Of a stretch of 64,000 bases of DNA, positions 41,790 to 50,559 are shown in pieces. The stretch lies in assembly GCA_016719405.1 (NCBI GenBank), contig JADJZE010000021.1, forward strand, positions 248,001-312,000. Reading direction: 5' to 3'. Every line of letters begins with the position of its first letter. Position 1 is the first letter of the stretch. A program made the position numbers and the translations under genes. This DNA is from Candidatus Aalborgicola lynettensis. Lineage in GTDB: Bacteria > Pseudomonadota > Gammaproteobacteria > Burkholderiales > Burkholderiaceae_C. The notes beneath the pieces were generated by a model. It was not told the DNA's origin, ran no database searches, and saw only the letters and a list, made by a program, of their open reading frames with translations.

Positions 41790-43317
41790 GCCCGCATTGC
41801 CCACCGCCGACAGCGTGGACGTGCTGCTGCTGCTCGAAGGCACCTTCCCCTACGTGGCGGGGGGTGTATCGAGCTGGGTGAACCAAATCATTCGCGGTTT
41901 CCCCGAATTGCGTTTTGGGGCCATTTTTATCGGCAGCCGCCCGCAAGATTACGGCGACATGCGCTACGCGCTGCCCGATAACCTGGTGCACCTGGAAGTC
42001 ACGTACCTGTATGACGACCTGGGCGGCTCCGACATACGGCCCACCAAGGTGCAGGCGGACAAGACGGTGATGGCCGAGGTCAAAGACCTGCACGATTTGC
42101 TGCACGCCAACATGGCCCACCCCGACTGTGGCCGCCTGTTTGCCAGCCTGATGGACCAGGCGCACCCCTGCGGGGCGCTGAGCCGCGAGACTTTTTTGCA
42201 CAGCGAGGCCGCCTGGAAACAGATCAAGGACGGCTACCGCCGCTACAGCACCGACCCCTCGTTTGTGGACTACTTCTGGACCATCCGCATCATGCACGCG
42301 CCCTTCTGGCGCTTGCGCGCGGTGGCCGAGCGTTGCCCCCAGGCGCGCATCTACCACTCCATTTCCACCGGTTATGCCGGCATATTGGGTGTGCTGCTCA
42401 AGCACCGCAACCAGCGTCCTTTTATCCTGAGCGAGCATGGCATTTACGTCAAAGAACGCAAGATTGACCTCTACCAGGCGCAGTGGATCAAAGACAACCG
42501 CACCGTGTTTGAGCACGACCCCTCGCAGGTCAGCTACTACCGCCAGCTCTGGATCCGGTTTTTCGAGCACCTGGGTTACCTGACCTACCAGGCCAGCGAC
42601 CACATCGTGGCCCTGTACGAGGCCAACCGCCAGCGACAACTCATTGATGGAGCCCCGCCCGAGCGCACTAGCAACATCCCCAACGGAGTCGATGTGGAGC
42701 GCTTCGGCGCCTTGCGCAGCCAGCGCAGTGAGGGCGTGCCACCGGTGTTGTGCCTGATCGGGCGGGTGGTCCCCATCAAGGACATCAAAACCTTCGTGCG
42801 TGCCATGCGCATTGTGGTGGACCGCATGCCCCATGCCGAAGCCTGGATTGCCGGCCCGGAGGACGAAGACCCGTCCTACGCCGCCGAATGCCACGACCTG
42901 GTGGAGCGGCTGGAGCTGCAAGCCAGCGTCAAGTTCCTGGGCTTTCAGAAGCTCACCGACATCCTGCCCAAGGTGGGGCTGGTGGTGCTGAGCTCCATCA
43001 GCGAGGCACTGCCCCTGGTCATTCTGGAAGGCTACGCCGCAGGCGTGCCCACCGTGAGCACCGATGTAGGCTCCTGCCGCCAACTGGTGTATGGCCTGCC
43101 CGGAGCAGACGAGGCCATTGGCGCGTCCGGGCGCATCGTGCGCATTGCCGACCCCGAAGCGCTGGCACAGGCGTCGCTGGAATTGCTGACCGATCCTGTC
43201 GTTTGGAAGCAAACCAGCCAGGCCGGGATTGCGCGGGTCGAAAAATACTACGCCCAGCACATGTTGTTTGATAGCTACCGTGCGCTGTACGACCAGGGAT
43301 TCGCATGGCAGGCATAG
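41761..43317 (+). CDS. pelF: PelF cytosolic glycosyltransferase (GT4)
   Basis: About 518-aa GT-B enzyme that polymerises UDP-activated GalNAc/GlcNAc into Pel. Seen are the N-terminal LLLLEGTFPYVAGGVSSWVNQII typical of PelF, RIYHSISTGYAGILG, NIPNGVDVERF, the donor-site VVPIKDIKTFVRAMRIV and the retaining GT4 motif SSISEALPLVILEGYAAGVPTVSTDVGSCRQLV with the two Glu residues. No ATG lies near the conserved start. A GTG at 41761, inside pelE, is taken, with a TTG at 41797 preceded by AGG as alternative. The stop overlaps the pelG start by 13 bp. Confidence 0.92.
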   Translation: MTAASSSTSRPALPTADSVDVLLLLEGTFPYVAGGVSSWVNQIIRGFPELRFGAIFIGSRPQDYGDMRYALPDNLVHLEVTYLYDDLGGSDIRPTKVQADKTVMAEVKDLHDLLHANMAHPDCGRLFASLMDQAHPCGALSRETFLHSEAAWKQIKDGYRRYSTDPSFVDYFWTIRIMHAPFWRLRAVAERCPQARIYHSISTGYAGILGVLLKHRNQRPFILSEHGIYVKERKIDLYQAQWIKDNRTVFEHDPSQVSYYRQLWIRFFEHLGYLTYQASDHIVALYEANRQRQLIDGAPPERTSNIPNGVDVERFGALRSQRSEGVPPVLCLIGRVVPIKDIKTFVRAMRIVVDRMPHAEAWIAGPEDEDPSYAAECHDLVERLELQASVKFLGFQKLTDILPKVGLVVLSSISEALPLVILEGYAAGVPTVSTDVGSCRQLVYGLPGADEAIGASGRIVRIADPEALAQASLELLTDPVVWKQTSQAGIARVEKYYAQHMLFDSYRALYDQGFAWQA

Positions 43318-44678
43318 GGTTCGCGCTGCGCAAGCTGCTCAACAAGCAGTCCTACACCGGCCTGCTGCAGGCCTATGCCTATGCCGGCATCATCAGCTCG
43401 GGGCCCTGGGTGCTGTCCATCGTGGGCATCATGCTCATCGGCCTGCTCAGCATTGGCGTGGTGGTTCCGCATGCACTGATTGCCCAGTTTCAGGTGACCG
43501 TGACCTACCTGTTCATGGTGTCGCTGGTGGTGACCGGGCTGGTGCAACTTTCATTCACGCGTTTTGTGGCCGACCGCATTTTTGCCAAGGATGAAGCCGC
43601 TATCCTGCCCAACTTCAATGGCCTGATGCTGGTCGCCATTGGCACCTGTCTGGTGCTGGGTTGGCCGGTGGTGTTGCTGGCTTTTAATGGGCAAACGGCG
43701 CTGTACAAGTCGCTTTTTGTCATGGGTCTGGCCATCATGGCTGCAATCTGGGTCGCCACGGTTTTCCTGACCGGATTGAAGCACTACCGGGCCATTTTGC
43801 TGATTTTTCTGTTGGGTTACGGCGCCACCATGGTGCTGGCGCTATTTTTCCGGCGTTACCTGGGAATGGAGGGCTTGCTCCTGGGCTTTGTCATCGGGCA
43901 CTTTTTGCTGCTGGCGGGCATGGTGTGGCTGGTGTACCGCAATTACCACTCCAACCGGTTCATTGCCTTTGACATCTGGGAAAAGGGTGCCATGTACCAC
44001 AGCCTGATGGCCACCGGATTCATGTTCAACCTGGGCGTATGGATCGACAAACTCATCTTCTGGTACTACCCCGGCACCGGCCAGCACGTGATAGGGCCGC
44101 TGAATGCATCCGTCATTTACGACTTTCCCATCTTCCTGTCCTACCTCACGGTCATTCCCGGCATGGCGGTGTTTCTGGTGCGCATCGAAACCGATTTCGT
44201 CGAGTACTACACCAAGTTCTACGATGCGGTGCGCGAAGGCGCCACGCTGGAGTACATCGAACGCATGCGCAACCACATGGTGTATTACGTGCAGCGTGGC
44301 CTGTTTGATATCGCCAAAATCCAGGCCATCACCGTACTGGTCGTTTTTGTGCTGGGTGAAGCCTTGTTGCGCTGGCTGGGCATCTCCACCCTGTACCTGC
44401 CCCTGCTGTACATCGACGTGGTGGGTGCCGGTCTGCAGGTGGTGATGCTGGGGATCTTGAACGTCATGTTCTATCTGGATTTGCGCCGCTCGGTGGTCGG
44501 GCTCACCGCCATGCTGTTGCTCACCAATGCAGCCTTTAGCGCAGCGTCCATCTACCTGGGGGCTGCCTGGTTTGGCTACGGCTTCGCCCTGGCCATGCTG
44601 GTCACCGTATTGGTGGGCATATGGATTTTGAACCGGCGCCTGGAAGCATTGGAGTTTGAAACCTTCATGCTGCAGTAG
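43305..44678 (+). CDS. pelG: PelG inner-membrane transporter
   Basis: 457-aa integral membrane protein with about twelve hydrophobic helices, of the polysaccharide transporter type. It begins MAGIGFALRKLLNKQSYTGLLQAYAYAGIISSGPW, a stretch typical of PelG, and contains NLGVWIDKLIFWY and FPIFLSYLTVIPGMAVFLVRIETDFVEYY. It moves the growing Pel chain across the inner membrane together with PelF, PelE and PelD. It is the last gene of the operon; 87 bp separate it from the cupin gene. Confidence 0.92.
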   Translation: MAGIGFALRKLLNKQSYTGLLQAYAYAGIISSGPWVLSIVGIMLIGLLSIGVVVPHALIAQFQVTVTYLFMVSLVVTGLVQLSFTRFVADRIFAKDEAAILPNFNGLMLVAIGTCLVLGWPVVLLAFNGQTALYKSLFVMGLAIMAAIWVATVFLTGLKHYRAILLIFLLGYGATMVLALFFRRYLGMEGLLLGFVIGHFLLLAGMVWLVYRNYHSNRFIAFDIWEKGAMYHSLMATGFMFNLGVWIDKLIFWYYPGTGQHVIGPLNASVIYDFPIFLSYLTVIPGMAVFLVRIETDFVEYYTKFYDAVREGATLEYIERMRNHMVYYVQRGLFDIAKIQAITVLVVFVLGEALLRWLGISTLYLPLLYIDVVGAGLQVVMLGILNVMFYLDLRRSVVGLTAMLLLTNAAFSAASIYLGAAWFGYGFALAMLVTVLVGIWILNRRLEALEFETFMLQ

Positions 44679-44765
44679 CACCGATGCCGGGTAACGCGCT
44701 GGTAACCCCGGCGCCCGCCGCGCAGTAGGATGGCGGCACCGCCACCCATGCTGTTTTGCATACCC

Positions 44766-45134
44766 ATGTCCATCCAGACCCGAACCCAAACCATAGCCCG
44801 CACCCACCGCCCCTGGGGCTGGTTCGAAACCGTATCCGAGGTGCCCGGCAACAAGATCAAGCGCATCGGCGTATTGCCCGGCCAGCAGATTAGCCTGCAA
44901 AAGCACCAACGGCGCGCCGAGCACTGGGTGGTGGTGGCCGGTGTGGCCCATGTCACCCTGGATGACCGGGAATTTGAATTGCCGGTGGGCGGCCACTGCG
45001 ACATTGCACGCGCCCAGGTGCACCGCCTGACCAACCACACGGATGCGCCGGTGGAGATCGTCGAAGTGCAGTTTGGCGACTACCTGGGCGAAGACGACAT
45101 CGTGCGCCTGCAAGACGATTACGGCCGCGGCTAG
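44766..45134 (+). CDS. Stand-alone cupin, mannose-6-phosphate isomerase type II domain
   Basis: 122-aa protein that equals the C-terminal cupin domain of bifunctional ManC/AlgA: HRPWGWFETV, KIKRIGVLPGQQISLQKHQRRAEHWVVVAGVAHVTL with the metal-binding Gln-His/Glu-His residues, HRLTNHTDAPVEIVEVQFGDYLGEDDIVRLQDDYGR. In ManC this domain interconverts fructose-6-phosphate and mannose-6-phosphate; here no guanylyltransferase domain is attached. The ATG at 44766 gives the usual length. It follows pelG and precedes a sugar kinase and sugar importer, so a role in sugar phosphate supply is plausible but not shown. Confidence 0.83.
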   Translation: MSIQTRTQTIARTHRPWGWFETVSEVPGNKIKRIGVLPGQQISLQKHQRRAEHWVVVAGVAHVTLDDREFELPVGGHCDIARAQVHRLTNHTDAPVEIVEVQFGDYLGEDDIVRLQDDYGRG

Positions 45135-45212
45135 AAAATTGCCTGCTCCTCTGGCGCGCCATCGACGCTGCCGCTACAGTCACACACCAACCATTCCACG
45201 ACCCTCCACACC

Positions 45213-46196
45213 ATGACCCGTACTGCCAGCCTCCCCCTGATTCAACTCCCCGTCGGCGCCGCGCCGGTGGCCTGTGTGGACATTGGCGGCACCAAAGTGG
45301 CCGTGAGCGTGGCCGACGCACAGGGCGTGCGCGGCAAAGTGGCAGAGCCCACCGCCAAAGAGGGCGCCAACGACGCCCTGGCCCGCCAAATCATCCGCCT
45401 GGTGGGGCAAAGCTGCGCCAGCGCGGGCGTGCCGGTGGCCGAGATTGCGGCGGTCGGTGTGGCATCCTGCGGCCCGTTTGTGATGCGCGAGGGCCTGATC
45501 GAGCTGGCCGCTCCCAACATTTGCGGCGGCCTGGCCGGCAAGGCGCGCGGCCTGCCCAACGACTGGCACACCGCCTTGCTGGAAGCACCGCTGCGCGCCG
45601 CTTTCCCCAATGTACGGGTTGAAAACGACGGCATCGGTGCACTAGAGGCCGAACGCCGCTGGGGCGCCCTGCAGGGCCTGGACCACTGTGCCTACGTCAC
45701 CTGGAGCACCGGCATTGGCGTGGGCTTGTGTGTGGACGGGCGGGTGCTGCGCGGCAAAAACGGCAATGCCGGCCACGCTGGACACACCTTTGTCAGCGAC
45801 AACCACGACGCCCTGTGCGGTTGCGGCAATGTGGGCGATGTTGAAGGCCTGATTGCCGGTAACGCCATTGCACGCCGTTTTGCCCCCCTGGGGTATCCCG
45901 ACGCTGCTACACTTTTTGTAGCTGCTTCCGCACACCAGACGGGCGCAGAAGCCCTTATTGATGAGTTGTGCCGAATCATGGGTCGCACCCTGTACAACCT
46001 GGTGGTCACGCTGGATTTGCAACGCATCAGCCTGGGTGGCAGTGTGTTCTGGCACCACCGCGAAACCCTGTTGCCGCGCCTGCGCGCCCACCTGGCAGGC
46101 AAGCTGCCCGCGCTGACCGATGGCGTGGAGCTGGTAAGCGCCGGATTGGGTGAGCGGGTGGGCGACTACGCCGCACTGGCCCTGGTGGTGGATTGA
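45213..46196 (+). CDS. ROK-family sugar kinase
   Basis: 327-aa cytoplasmic sugar kinase. The ATP-binding CVDIGGTKVAVSVADAQG lies near residue 24, the catalytic Asp is in VENDGIGALEAERRWG, and NAGHAGHTFVSDN and CGCGNVGDVEGLIAG form the ROK region. The zinc motif is normally CxCGxxGCxE; here the third Cys is Asp (NVGDVE), so zinc binding may be altered. A repeat-encoded stretch, VAASAHQTGAEA, lies near residues 236-247. The sugar importer downstream suggests phosphorylation of an imported hexose. Exact substrate cannot be read from sequence. Confidence 0.85.
   Translation: MTRTASLPLIQLPVGAAPVACVDIGGTKVAVSVADAQGVRGKVAEPTAKEGANDALARQIIRLVGQSCASAGVPVAEIAAVGVASCGPFVMREGLIELAAPNICGGLAGKARGLPNDWHTALLEAPLRAAFPNVRVENDGIGALEAERRWGALQGLDHCAYVTWSTGIGVGLCVDGRVLRGKNGNAGHAGHTFVSDNHDALCGCGNVGDVEGLIAGNAIARRFAPLGYPDAATLFVAASAHQTGAEALIDELCRIMGRTLYNLVVTLDLQRISLGGSVFWHHRETLLPRLRAHLAGKLPALTDGVELVSAGLGERVGDYAALALVVD
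45904..45962 (+). repeat. Dispersed IAA-type repeat inside the ROK kinase gene, copy D
   Basis: GCTACACTTTTTGTAGCTGC, then TTCCGCACACCAGACGGGCG and CAGAAGCCCTTATTG, follow the block order of copy A with more divergence. In frame it encodes VAASAHQTGAEA. Boundaries are approximate. Confidence 0.6.
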
Positions 46197-46313
46197 GCTG
46201 CCAGGCCAATGCTTTGGCTTGCAAAAATGCGATCGGGATACGACAATTCGACACCTTTTTCCCGCTTGCGAACGGCGTTGTTGGCACTGCGTGGCACTTT
46301 CCAGGAAACTCCC

Positions 46314-47231
46314 ATGACTCTGCACACACCGCACACCCCTTCTACCCCCATCCGCTGCGGGCTCGGCATTCCTGCCCTGGGCCTGCTGGCTGCGGCAGTG
46401 CTCAGTGCCTGCGGCGGTGGCGATGCGGTAAAACCACCGGCCGACACCACCGCCGCCCCCGCCAACACCGCGTACGTGCTGTCTTCCAGCCTCTTGCCGC
46501 CCACGACCGTGATGTCCGGCGGCACCGTGCGCTACATGATCCAGGGTTTTCAGGATTCTGCGGCAGTGTCGAAGGAAGGCACCGCTGCAGCCCCCACTTT
46601 CGATGCCAACAGGGCCGTGATCGCCCTTGACAACCATGCACTCGCGGCGACCGATGGAACCTATGCGGTGCAGGAGTTCATGGGTGACGCCACGTTTGCC
46701 CAGGGCCGCTGGACCAAAGGGCAGGCCACCATCAACGGCGTGGCCGTATCGCCCCCCCTGACCGGCACCAACAGCATGGCCCTGCACTACCTTGTGACAC
46801 GTGACATGGCCGCCTTTCCTGCCCATGGCACCTACCCCTGTCCGACCTACTGGCGTAACACCGGACTCACCTATACCGGCACCACGGGTTCGTCTCCCAG
46901 GGACACGCAGCTCGTTGGTGCTTTGCTGCCGGACATCACCATTACGGTGGGTGCCAGCGGGGCCGTGGTTTTTGTGGACACCGGTGTTCAGGTGTTTGCA
47001 GGGGATTCATGGGAAGTGGATTACGAGAAGCGCACGCTTACCTTTGCGACCCCCTCAACAGGCCCACAGTACCTGGATGGGTACGCTACGGAGTTGGAAG
47101 GCGCTGCGTTTGTGCTGGGTGAGGGCACTGTGCCGAACAGCATCACCCTGGGCGTTGCCTTCCGCCGCGCCCTGAGCGGTGGCGCGCGTTACAAGGGCAT
47201 GGCCAGCGTCGTTTGCACCAAGTCGCCATAA
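46314..47231 (+). CDS. Putative lipoprotein of unknown function
   Basis: 305-aa exported protein not recognised as a named family. The signal peptide ends in the lipobox LSAC followed by Gly-Gly-Gly, so it is probably lipid-anchored. The mature part is rich in Thr, Ala and Gly with beta-type segments (for example TVMSGGTVRYMIQGF, VVFVDTGVQVFAGDSWEVDYEKRTLTF) and has two cysteines far apart (TYPCPTYW and the end, VVCTKSP). AGGAA lies eight bases before the ATG at 46314. It sits between the ROK kinase and the sugar importer but is separated from the importer by a terminator. Confidence 0.7.
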   Translation: MTLHTPHTPSTPIRCGLGIPALGLLAAAVLSACGGGDAVKPPADTTAAPANTAYVLSSSLLPPTTVMSGGTVRYMIQGFQDSAAVSKEGTAAAPTFDANRAVIALDNHALAATDGTYAVQEFMGDATFAQGRWTKGQATINGVAVSPPLTGTNSMALHYLVTRDMAAFPAHGTYPCPTYWRNTGLTYTGTTGSSPRDTQLVGALLPDITITVGASGAVVFVDTGVQVFAGDSWEVDYEKRTLTFATPSTGPQYLDGYATELEGAAFVLGEGTVPNSITLGVAFRRALSGGARYKGMASVVCTKSP

Positions 47232-47315
47232 CGACCTGTGCGCCACAAAGGCGCGCGGCGCGCTACCTAGGGAAACTCCTAGTGCGCATCTTCAATAATT
47301 AATGAAAAATTAACG

Positions 47316-47350
47316 AATCCGGGTGGGCATGGTGTCCTCCCGGATTTTTT
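47316..47350 (+). terminator. Intrinsic terminator after the lipoprotein gene
   Basis: ATCCGGG pairs with CCCGGAT around a 15-base loop and is followed by T residues (47345-47350). It lies about 90 bp after the lipoprotein stop and 50 bp before the importer operon, separating the two transcripts. Confidence 0.78.
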
Positions 47351-47399
47351 GATGCTTGCGACTGGCCAGTCCAGCCAAGACTTAACTTTTGGAGACACG

Positions 47400-48650
47400 A
47401 TGTTGAAACTTTCGAAACTCGCCACGGCCGTGGCATTGGTGGTGGCGGGCTCTGCGGCAGGCGCCGGCGAAGTCGAAGTGTTGCACTGGTGGACGTCTGG
47501 CGGCGAAGCCAAATCGGTGGGCGAACTCAAGTCCATCATGCAAGGCAAGGGCCACACCTGGAAAGATTTCGCCGTGGCCGGTGGCGGTGGTGATAACGCC
47601 ATGACCGTGCTCAAGAGCCGTGTGGTTGCAGGCAACCCCCCTGCCGCAGCGCAAATTAAAGGCCCTGCTATTCAAGAGTGGGCGTCTGAAGGCGTTTTGG
47701 CCGATTTGACCCCCGTGGCCACCACCGAGAAGTGGGACAGCCTGTTACCCGGCGTGGTGGCCAATGTGATGAAGTACAAGGGCAAATACGTGGCGGCCCC
47801 CGTCAACGTGCACCGCGTGAACTGGATGTGGGCCAACGCCGCCGTGCTGAAGAAAGCCGGTGTGGCCAGCGCGCCCAAGACCTGGGACGAGTTTTTTGCC
47901 GCCGCCGACAAGGTCAAAAAAGCCGGCCTGATCGCCGTGGCCCACGGTGGCCAGAACTGGCAGGACTTCACCACCTTTGAGAGTGTGGTGCTGGGTGTAG
48001 GCGGTGCCAAGTTTTACAACGACGCGCTGGTCAAGCTCGATCAGAAAGCCCTGACGAGCGCCACCATGACCAAGGCGCTGGAGACCTTCCGCAAGGTCAA
48101 GGCTTACACCGATCCCGCCGCGCCGGGGCGCGACTGGAATTTGGCCACCGCCATGGTGATCCAGGAAAAGGCCGCGTTCCAGTTCATGGGTGACTGGGCC
48201 AAGGGCGAATTCACCGCCGCAGGCAAAGTGCCGGGTAAAGACTACATTTGCGCCGCCGCTCCCGGCACCGCCAATGCCTACACCTTCAACATCGACTCTT
48301 TTGCCATGTTCCGGCTGAAAGACGCCAACGCGCAAAAAGCGCAGGGCGATCTGGCAGCAGCCATTATGGGTACCCAGTTTCAGGAAATTTTCAACCTGAA
48401 CAAGGGCTCCATTCCTGTGCGCCTGAATATGGACATGGCCAAGTTTGACGATTGCGCCAAGCTCTCCGCCAAGGACTTTGTGGGCACTGCCAAGTCGGGC
48501 GGTCTGGTGCCATCCATCGCCCACCAGATGGCGGTGAACCCTGCGGCACAAGGTGCGATTCAGGACGCCGTCAGCCAGTTCTGGAATGACGACAAGGTCT
48601 CGGTGGCCGACGGTGTGAAAAGCATCGCCAAAGCGGCTGCGACCAAGTAA
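47400..48650 (+). CDS. Sugar ABC transporter, periplasmic binding protein
   Basis: 416-aa solute-binding protein of the carbohydrate uptake 1 family. A signal peptide (about 1-22, ending GSAAGAG) is followed by EVEVLHWWTSGGEAKSVGELK, typical of glucose/mannose-type binding proteins of the GtsA group, with VNVHRVNWMWANAAVLKKAG and WNLATAMVIQEKAAFQFMGDWAKGEF. GGAG lies six bases before the ATG at 47400. It is the first gene of a four-gene importer operon and is expected to set sugar specificity, probably a hexose given the ROK kinase nearby. Confidence 0.9.
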   Translation: MLKLSKLATAVALVVAGSAAGAGEVEVLHWWTSGGEAKSVGELKSIMQGKGHTWKDFAVAGGGGDNAMTVLKSRVVAGNPPAAAQIKGPAIQEWASEGVLADLTPVATTEKWDSLLPGVVANVMKYKGKYVAAPVNVHRVNWMWANAAVLKKAGVASAPKTWDEFFAAADKVKKAGLIAVAHGGQNWQDFTTFESVVLGVGGAKFYNDALVKLDQKALTSATMTKALETFRKVKAYTDPAAPGRDWNLATAMVIQEKAAFQFMGDWAKGEFTAAGKVPGKDYICAAAPGTANAYTFNIDSFAMFRLKDANAQKAQGDLAAAIMGTQFQEIFNLNKGSIPVRLNMDMAKFDDCAKLSAKDFVGTAKSGGLVPSIAHQMAVNPAAQGAIQDAVSQFWNDDKVSVADGVKSIAKAAATK

Positions 48651-48690
48651 CCGGCTCTATCTCCATAGCCCGCACAAGGGCTGGGGTACG

Positions 48691-48741
48691 CACTTCCGTT
48701 CGTGTCCCCGCCCTGCGGGTTGGGGGGCACGAACGCAGTGG
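48691..48741. repeat. Palindromic repeat between binding-protein and permease genes
   Basis: CGTTCGTG at 48697-48704 pairs with CACGAACG at 48728-48735, and CCCC-GCCC-TGC-GGGT-TGGGG forms the inner part. It lies in the 155-bp gap after the first gene of the importer operon. Such a structure could protect the upstream mRNA and raise binding-protein levels relative to the permeases. It shares the GTGTCCCC-GCCC core with the palindrome at 51644. Confidence 0.6.
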
Positions 48742-48805
48742 AATAGCCGACGCGCCTGATCCCGGCACGGAGTAGGTTGGCAAACATAACCCGAGCACAA
48801 CGCTT

Positions 48806-49684
48806 ATGAAAACCTTTGAAAACCTGATACCCAAGCTGGTGATCGCGCCGGGCTTTGTGCTCGGGTTTGCCTTTATCTACGGCTTCATGATCTGGAACGG
48901 CGTACTCTCCGTTACCGGCTCGCGCATGTTGCCCAACTACGAAGAATTTGTAGGGCTGGAGCAATACGCCCGCCTGTGGGAAATGGACCGCTGGTATGTC
49001 GCCCTCAAAAACCTGGGCATCTTCAGCACCCTCTACGTGGGTGGTTCCATGCTGCTGGGGGTTTTTCTGGCCGTGTTTTTGGACCAAAAAATCCGTGCCG
49101 AAGGTGTGTTGCGCACCATCTACCTCTACCCCATGGCCTTGTCCTTCATTGTGACCGGCACCGCCTGGAAATGGATTTTGAACCCCAGCCTCGGCCTTGA
49201 AAAGCTGATGCACGACCTGGGTTGGGAGAGTTTCCACTTTGACTGGCTGGTGCAGAGCGACACCGCCATTTACTGCGTGGTGATTGCCGGCATTTGGCAG
49301 TCCGCCGGGTTTGCCATGGCCTTGTTTTTGGCCGGGCTGCGCGGCATTGACGACAGCATCATCAAAGCGGCGCAGATCGACGGCGCCTCGCTGCCGCGCA
49401 TCTACTGGCGCATCATTTTGCCGATTTTGCGGCCGGTGGTTTTTTCAACCCTGCTGGTGCTGGCCCATCTGTCCATCAAGAGTTTCGATCTGGTCATGGC
49501 GCTTACCGCCGGTGGACCGGGTTACGCCACCGACGTGCCCGCCACCTTCATGTTCACCATGAGTTTTACCCGCGGCCAGATCGGCCTGGGTGCCGCCAGC
49601 GCCACCATGATGCTGGCCACCGTGGCGGCCATTGTGGTGCCTTACCTGTACAGCGAGTTGCGCACCAAGCCGCACGAGCATTAA
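48806..49684 (+). CDS. Sugar ABC transporter permease (MalF/GtsB type)
   Basis: 292-aa inner-membrane permease with about six helices, first at LVIAPGFVLGFAFIYGFMIW. The EAA loop that contacts the ATPase reads IKAAQIDGASLPRIYWRIILPILRP near residues 191-213. It is the first of two permeases, 155 bp after the binding-protein gene and 15 bp before the second permease. Length is normal for the family. Confidence 0.92.
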   Translation: MKTFENLIPKLVIAPGFVLGFAFIYGFMIWNGVLSVTGSRMLPNYEEFVGLEQYARLWEMDRWYVALKNLGIFSTLYVGGSMLLGVFLAVFLDQKIRAEGVLRTIYLYPMALSFIVTGTAWKWILNPSLGLEKLMHDLGWESFHFDWLVQSDTAIYCVVIAGIWQSAGFAMALFLAGLRGIDDSIIKAAQIDGASLPRIYWRIILPILRPVVFSTLLVLAHLSIKSFDLVMALTAGGPGYATDVPATFMFTMSFTRGQIGLGAASATMMLATVAAIVVPYLYSELRTKPHEH

Positions 49685-49699
49685 GACGGAGCCACCCCC

Positions 49700-50554
49700 A
49701 TGAACGCCCAAAAACTCTCCCGCCTGGCGGTGTACAGCGTGCTGCTGATTGCAGCGCTGCTCTTCCTGGCACCGCTGTATGTGATGCTGGCTACCTCGTT
49801 CAAAGATGCCGAGCAAATTCGCTCCGGCAACCTGATGAGTTTGCCCACCTCCCTTAACTTCGACGCCTGGCAGCTGGCCTGGTCCAGCGCCTGCACCGGG
49901 GTGGACTGCCGGGGCCTGCGCCCTTACTTTTGGAACTCGGTCAGCATGGCAGTGCCTGCGGTGCTGATCTCCACCGCCTGGGGTGCTGTGAATGGCTATG
50001 TGCTGAGCATGTGGAAGTTCCGTGGCTCCGACGTGTTCTTCGGCTTCATCCTGTTTGGTGTGTTCATGCCGTTTCAGGTGGTGCTGTTGCCCATGAGCCA
50101 GGTGCTGGGCTTTTTGGGCCTCTCCAGCTCGGTGGGCGGGCTGGTGCTGGTGCACTGCCTGGCGGGCATGGCCGGTACCACGCTGTTCTTCCGCAATTAC
50201 TACACCGCCATTCCGCGCGAACTGGTCAGCGCGGCGCGCATTGACGGAGCGGGGTTCTGGCGCATCTTTTTCCGCATCGTCATCCCCATGTCCACGCCCA
50301 TTTTGATGGTCACGCTGATCTGGCAGTTCACCAACATCTGGAACGACTTTTTGTTTGGCGTGGCCTTTAGCGGGGCCGACAGCAAACCCATTACCGTGGG
50401 GCTGAACAACATGGCCAACACCAGCAGCAGCGTCAAAAGCTACAACGTCGACATGGCCGCTGCTGTGATTGCGGGCTTGCCCACCATGCTGGTCTATGTG
50501 CTGGCCGGTCAATATTTTGTAAAAGGTCTCACCGCTGGCGCGGTGAAAGGATAA
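49700..50554 (+). CDS. Sugar ABC transporter permease (MalG/GtsC type)
   Basis: 284-aa inner-membrane permease. It begins with a membrane helix (AVYSVLLIAALLFLAPLYVMLATSFK) and has the EAA loop ELVSAARIDGAGFWRIFFRIVIPMSTPIL near residues 174-202. It also shows the MalG-type WNDFLFGVAF and a C-terminal AGQYFVKGLTAGAVKG. It pairs with the permease just upstream and lies 5 bp before the ATPase gene. Confidence 0.92.
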   Translation: MNAQKLSRLAVYSVLLIAALLFLAPLYVMLATSFKDAEQIRSGNLMSLPTSLNFDAWQLAWSSACTGVDCRGLRPYFWNSVSMAVPAVLISTAWGAVNGYVLSMWKFRGSDVFFGFILFGVFMPFQVVLLPMSQVLGFLGLSSSVGGLVLVHCLAGMAGTTLFFRNYYTAIPRELVSAARIDGAGFWRIFFRIVIPMSTPILMVTLIWQFTNIWNDFLFGVAFSGADSKPITVGLNNMANTSSSVKSYNVDMAAAVIAGLPTMLVYVLAGQYFVKGLTAGAVKG

Positions 50555-50559
50555 ACACC

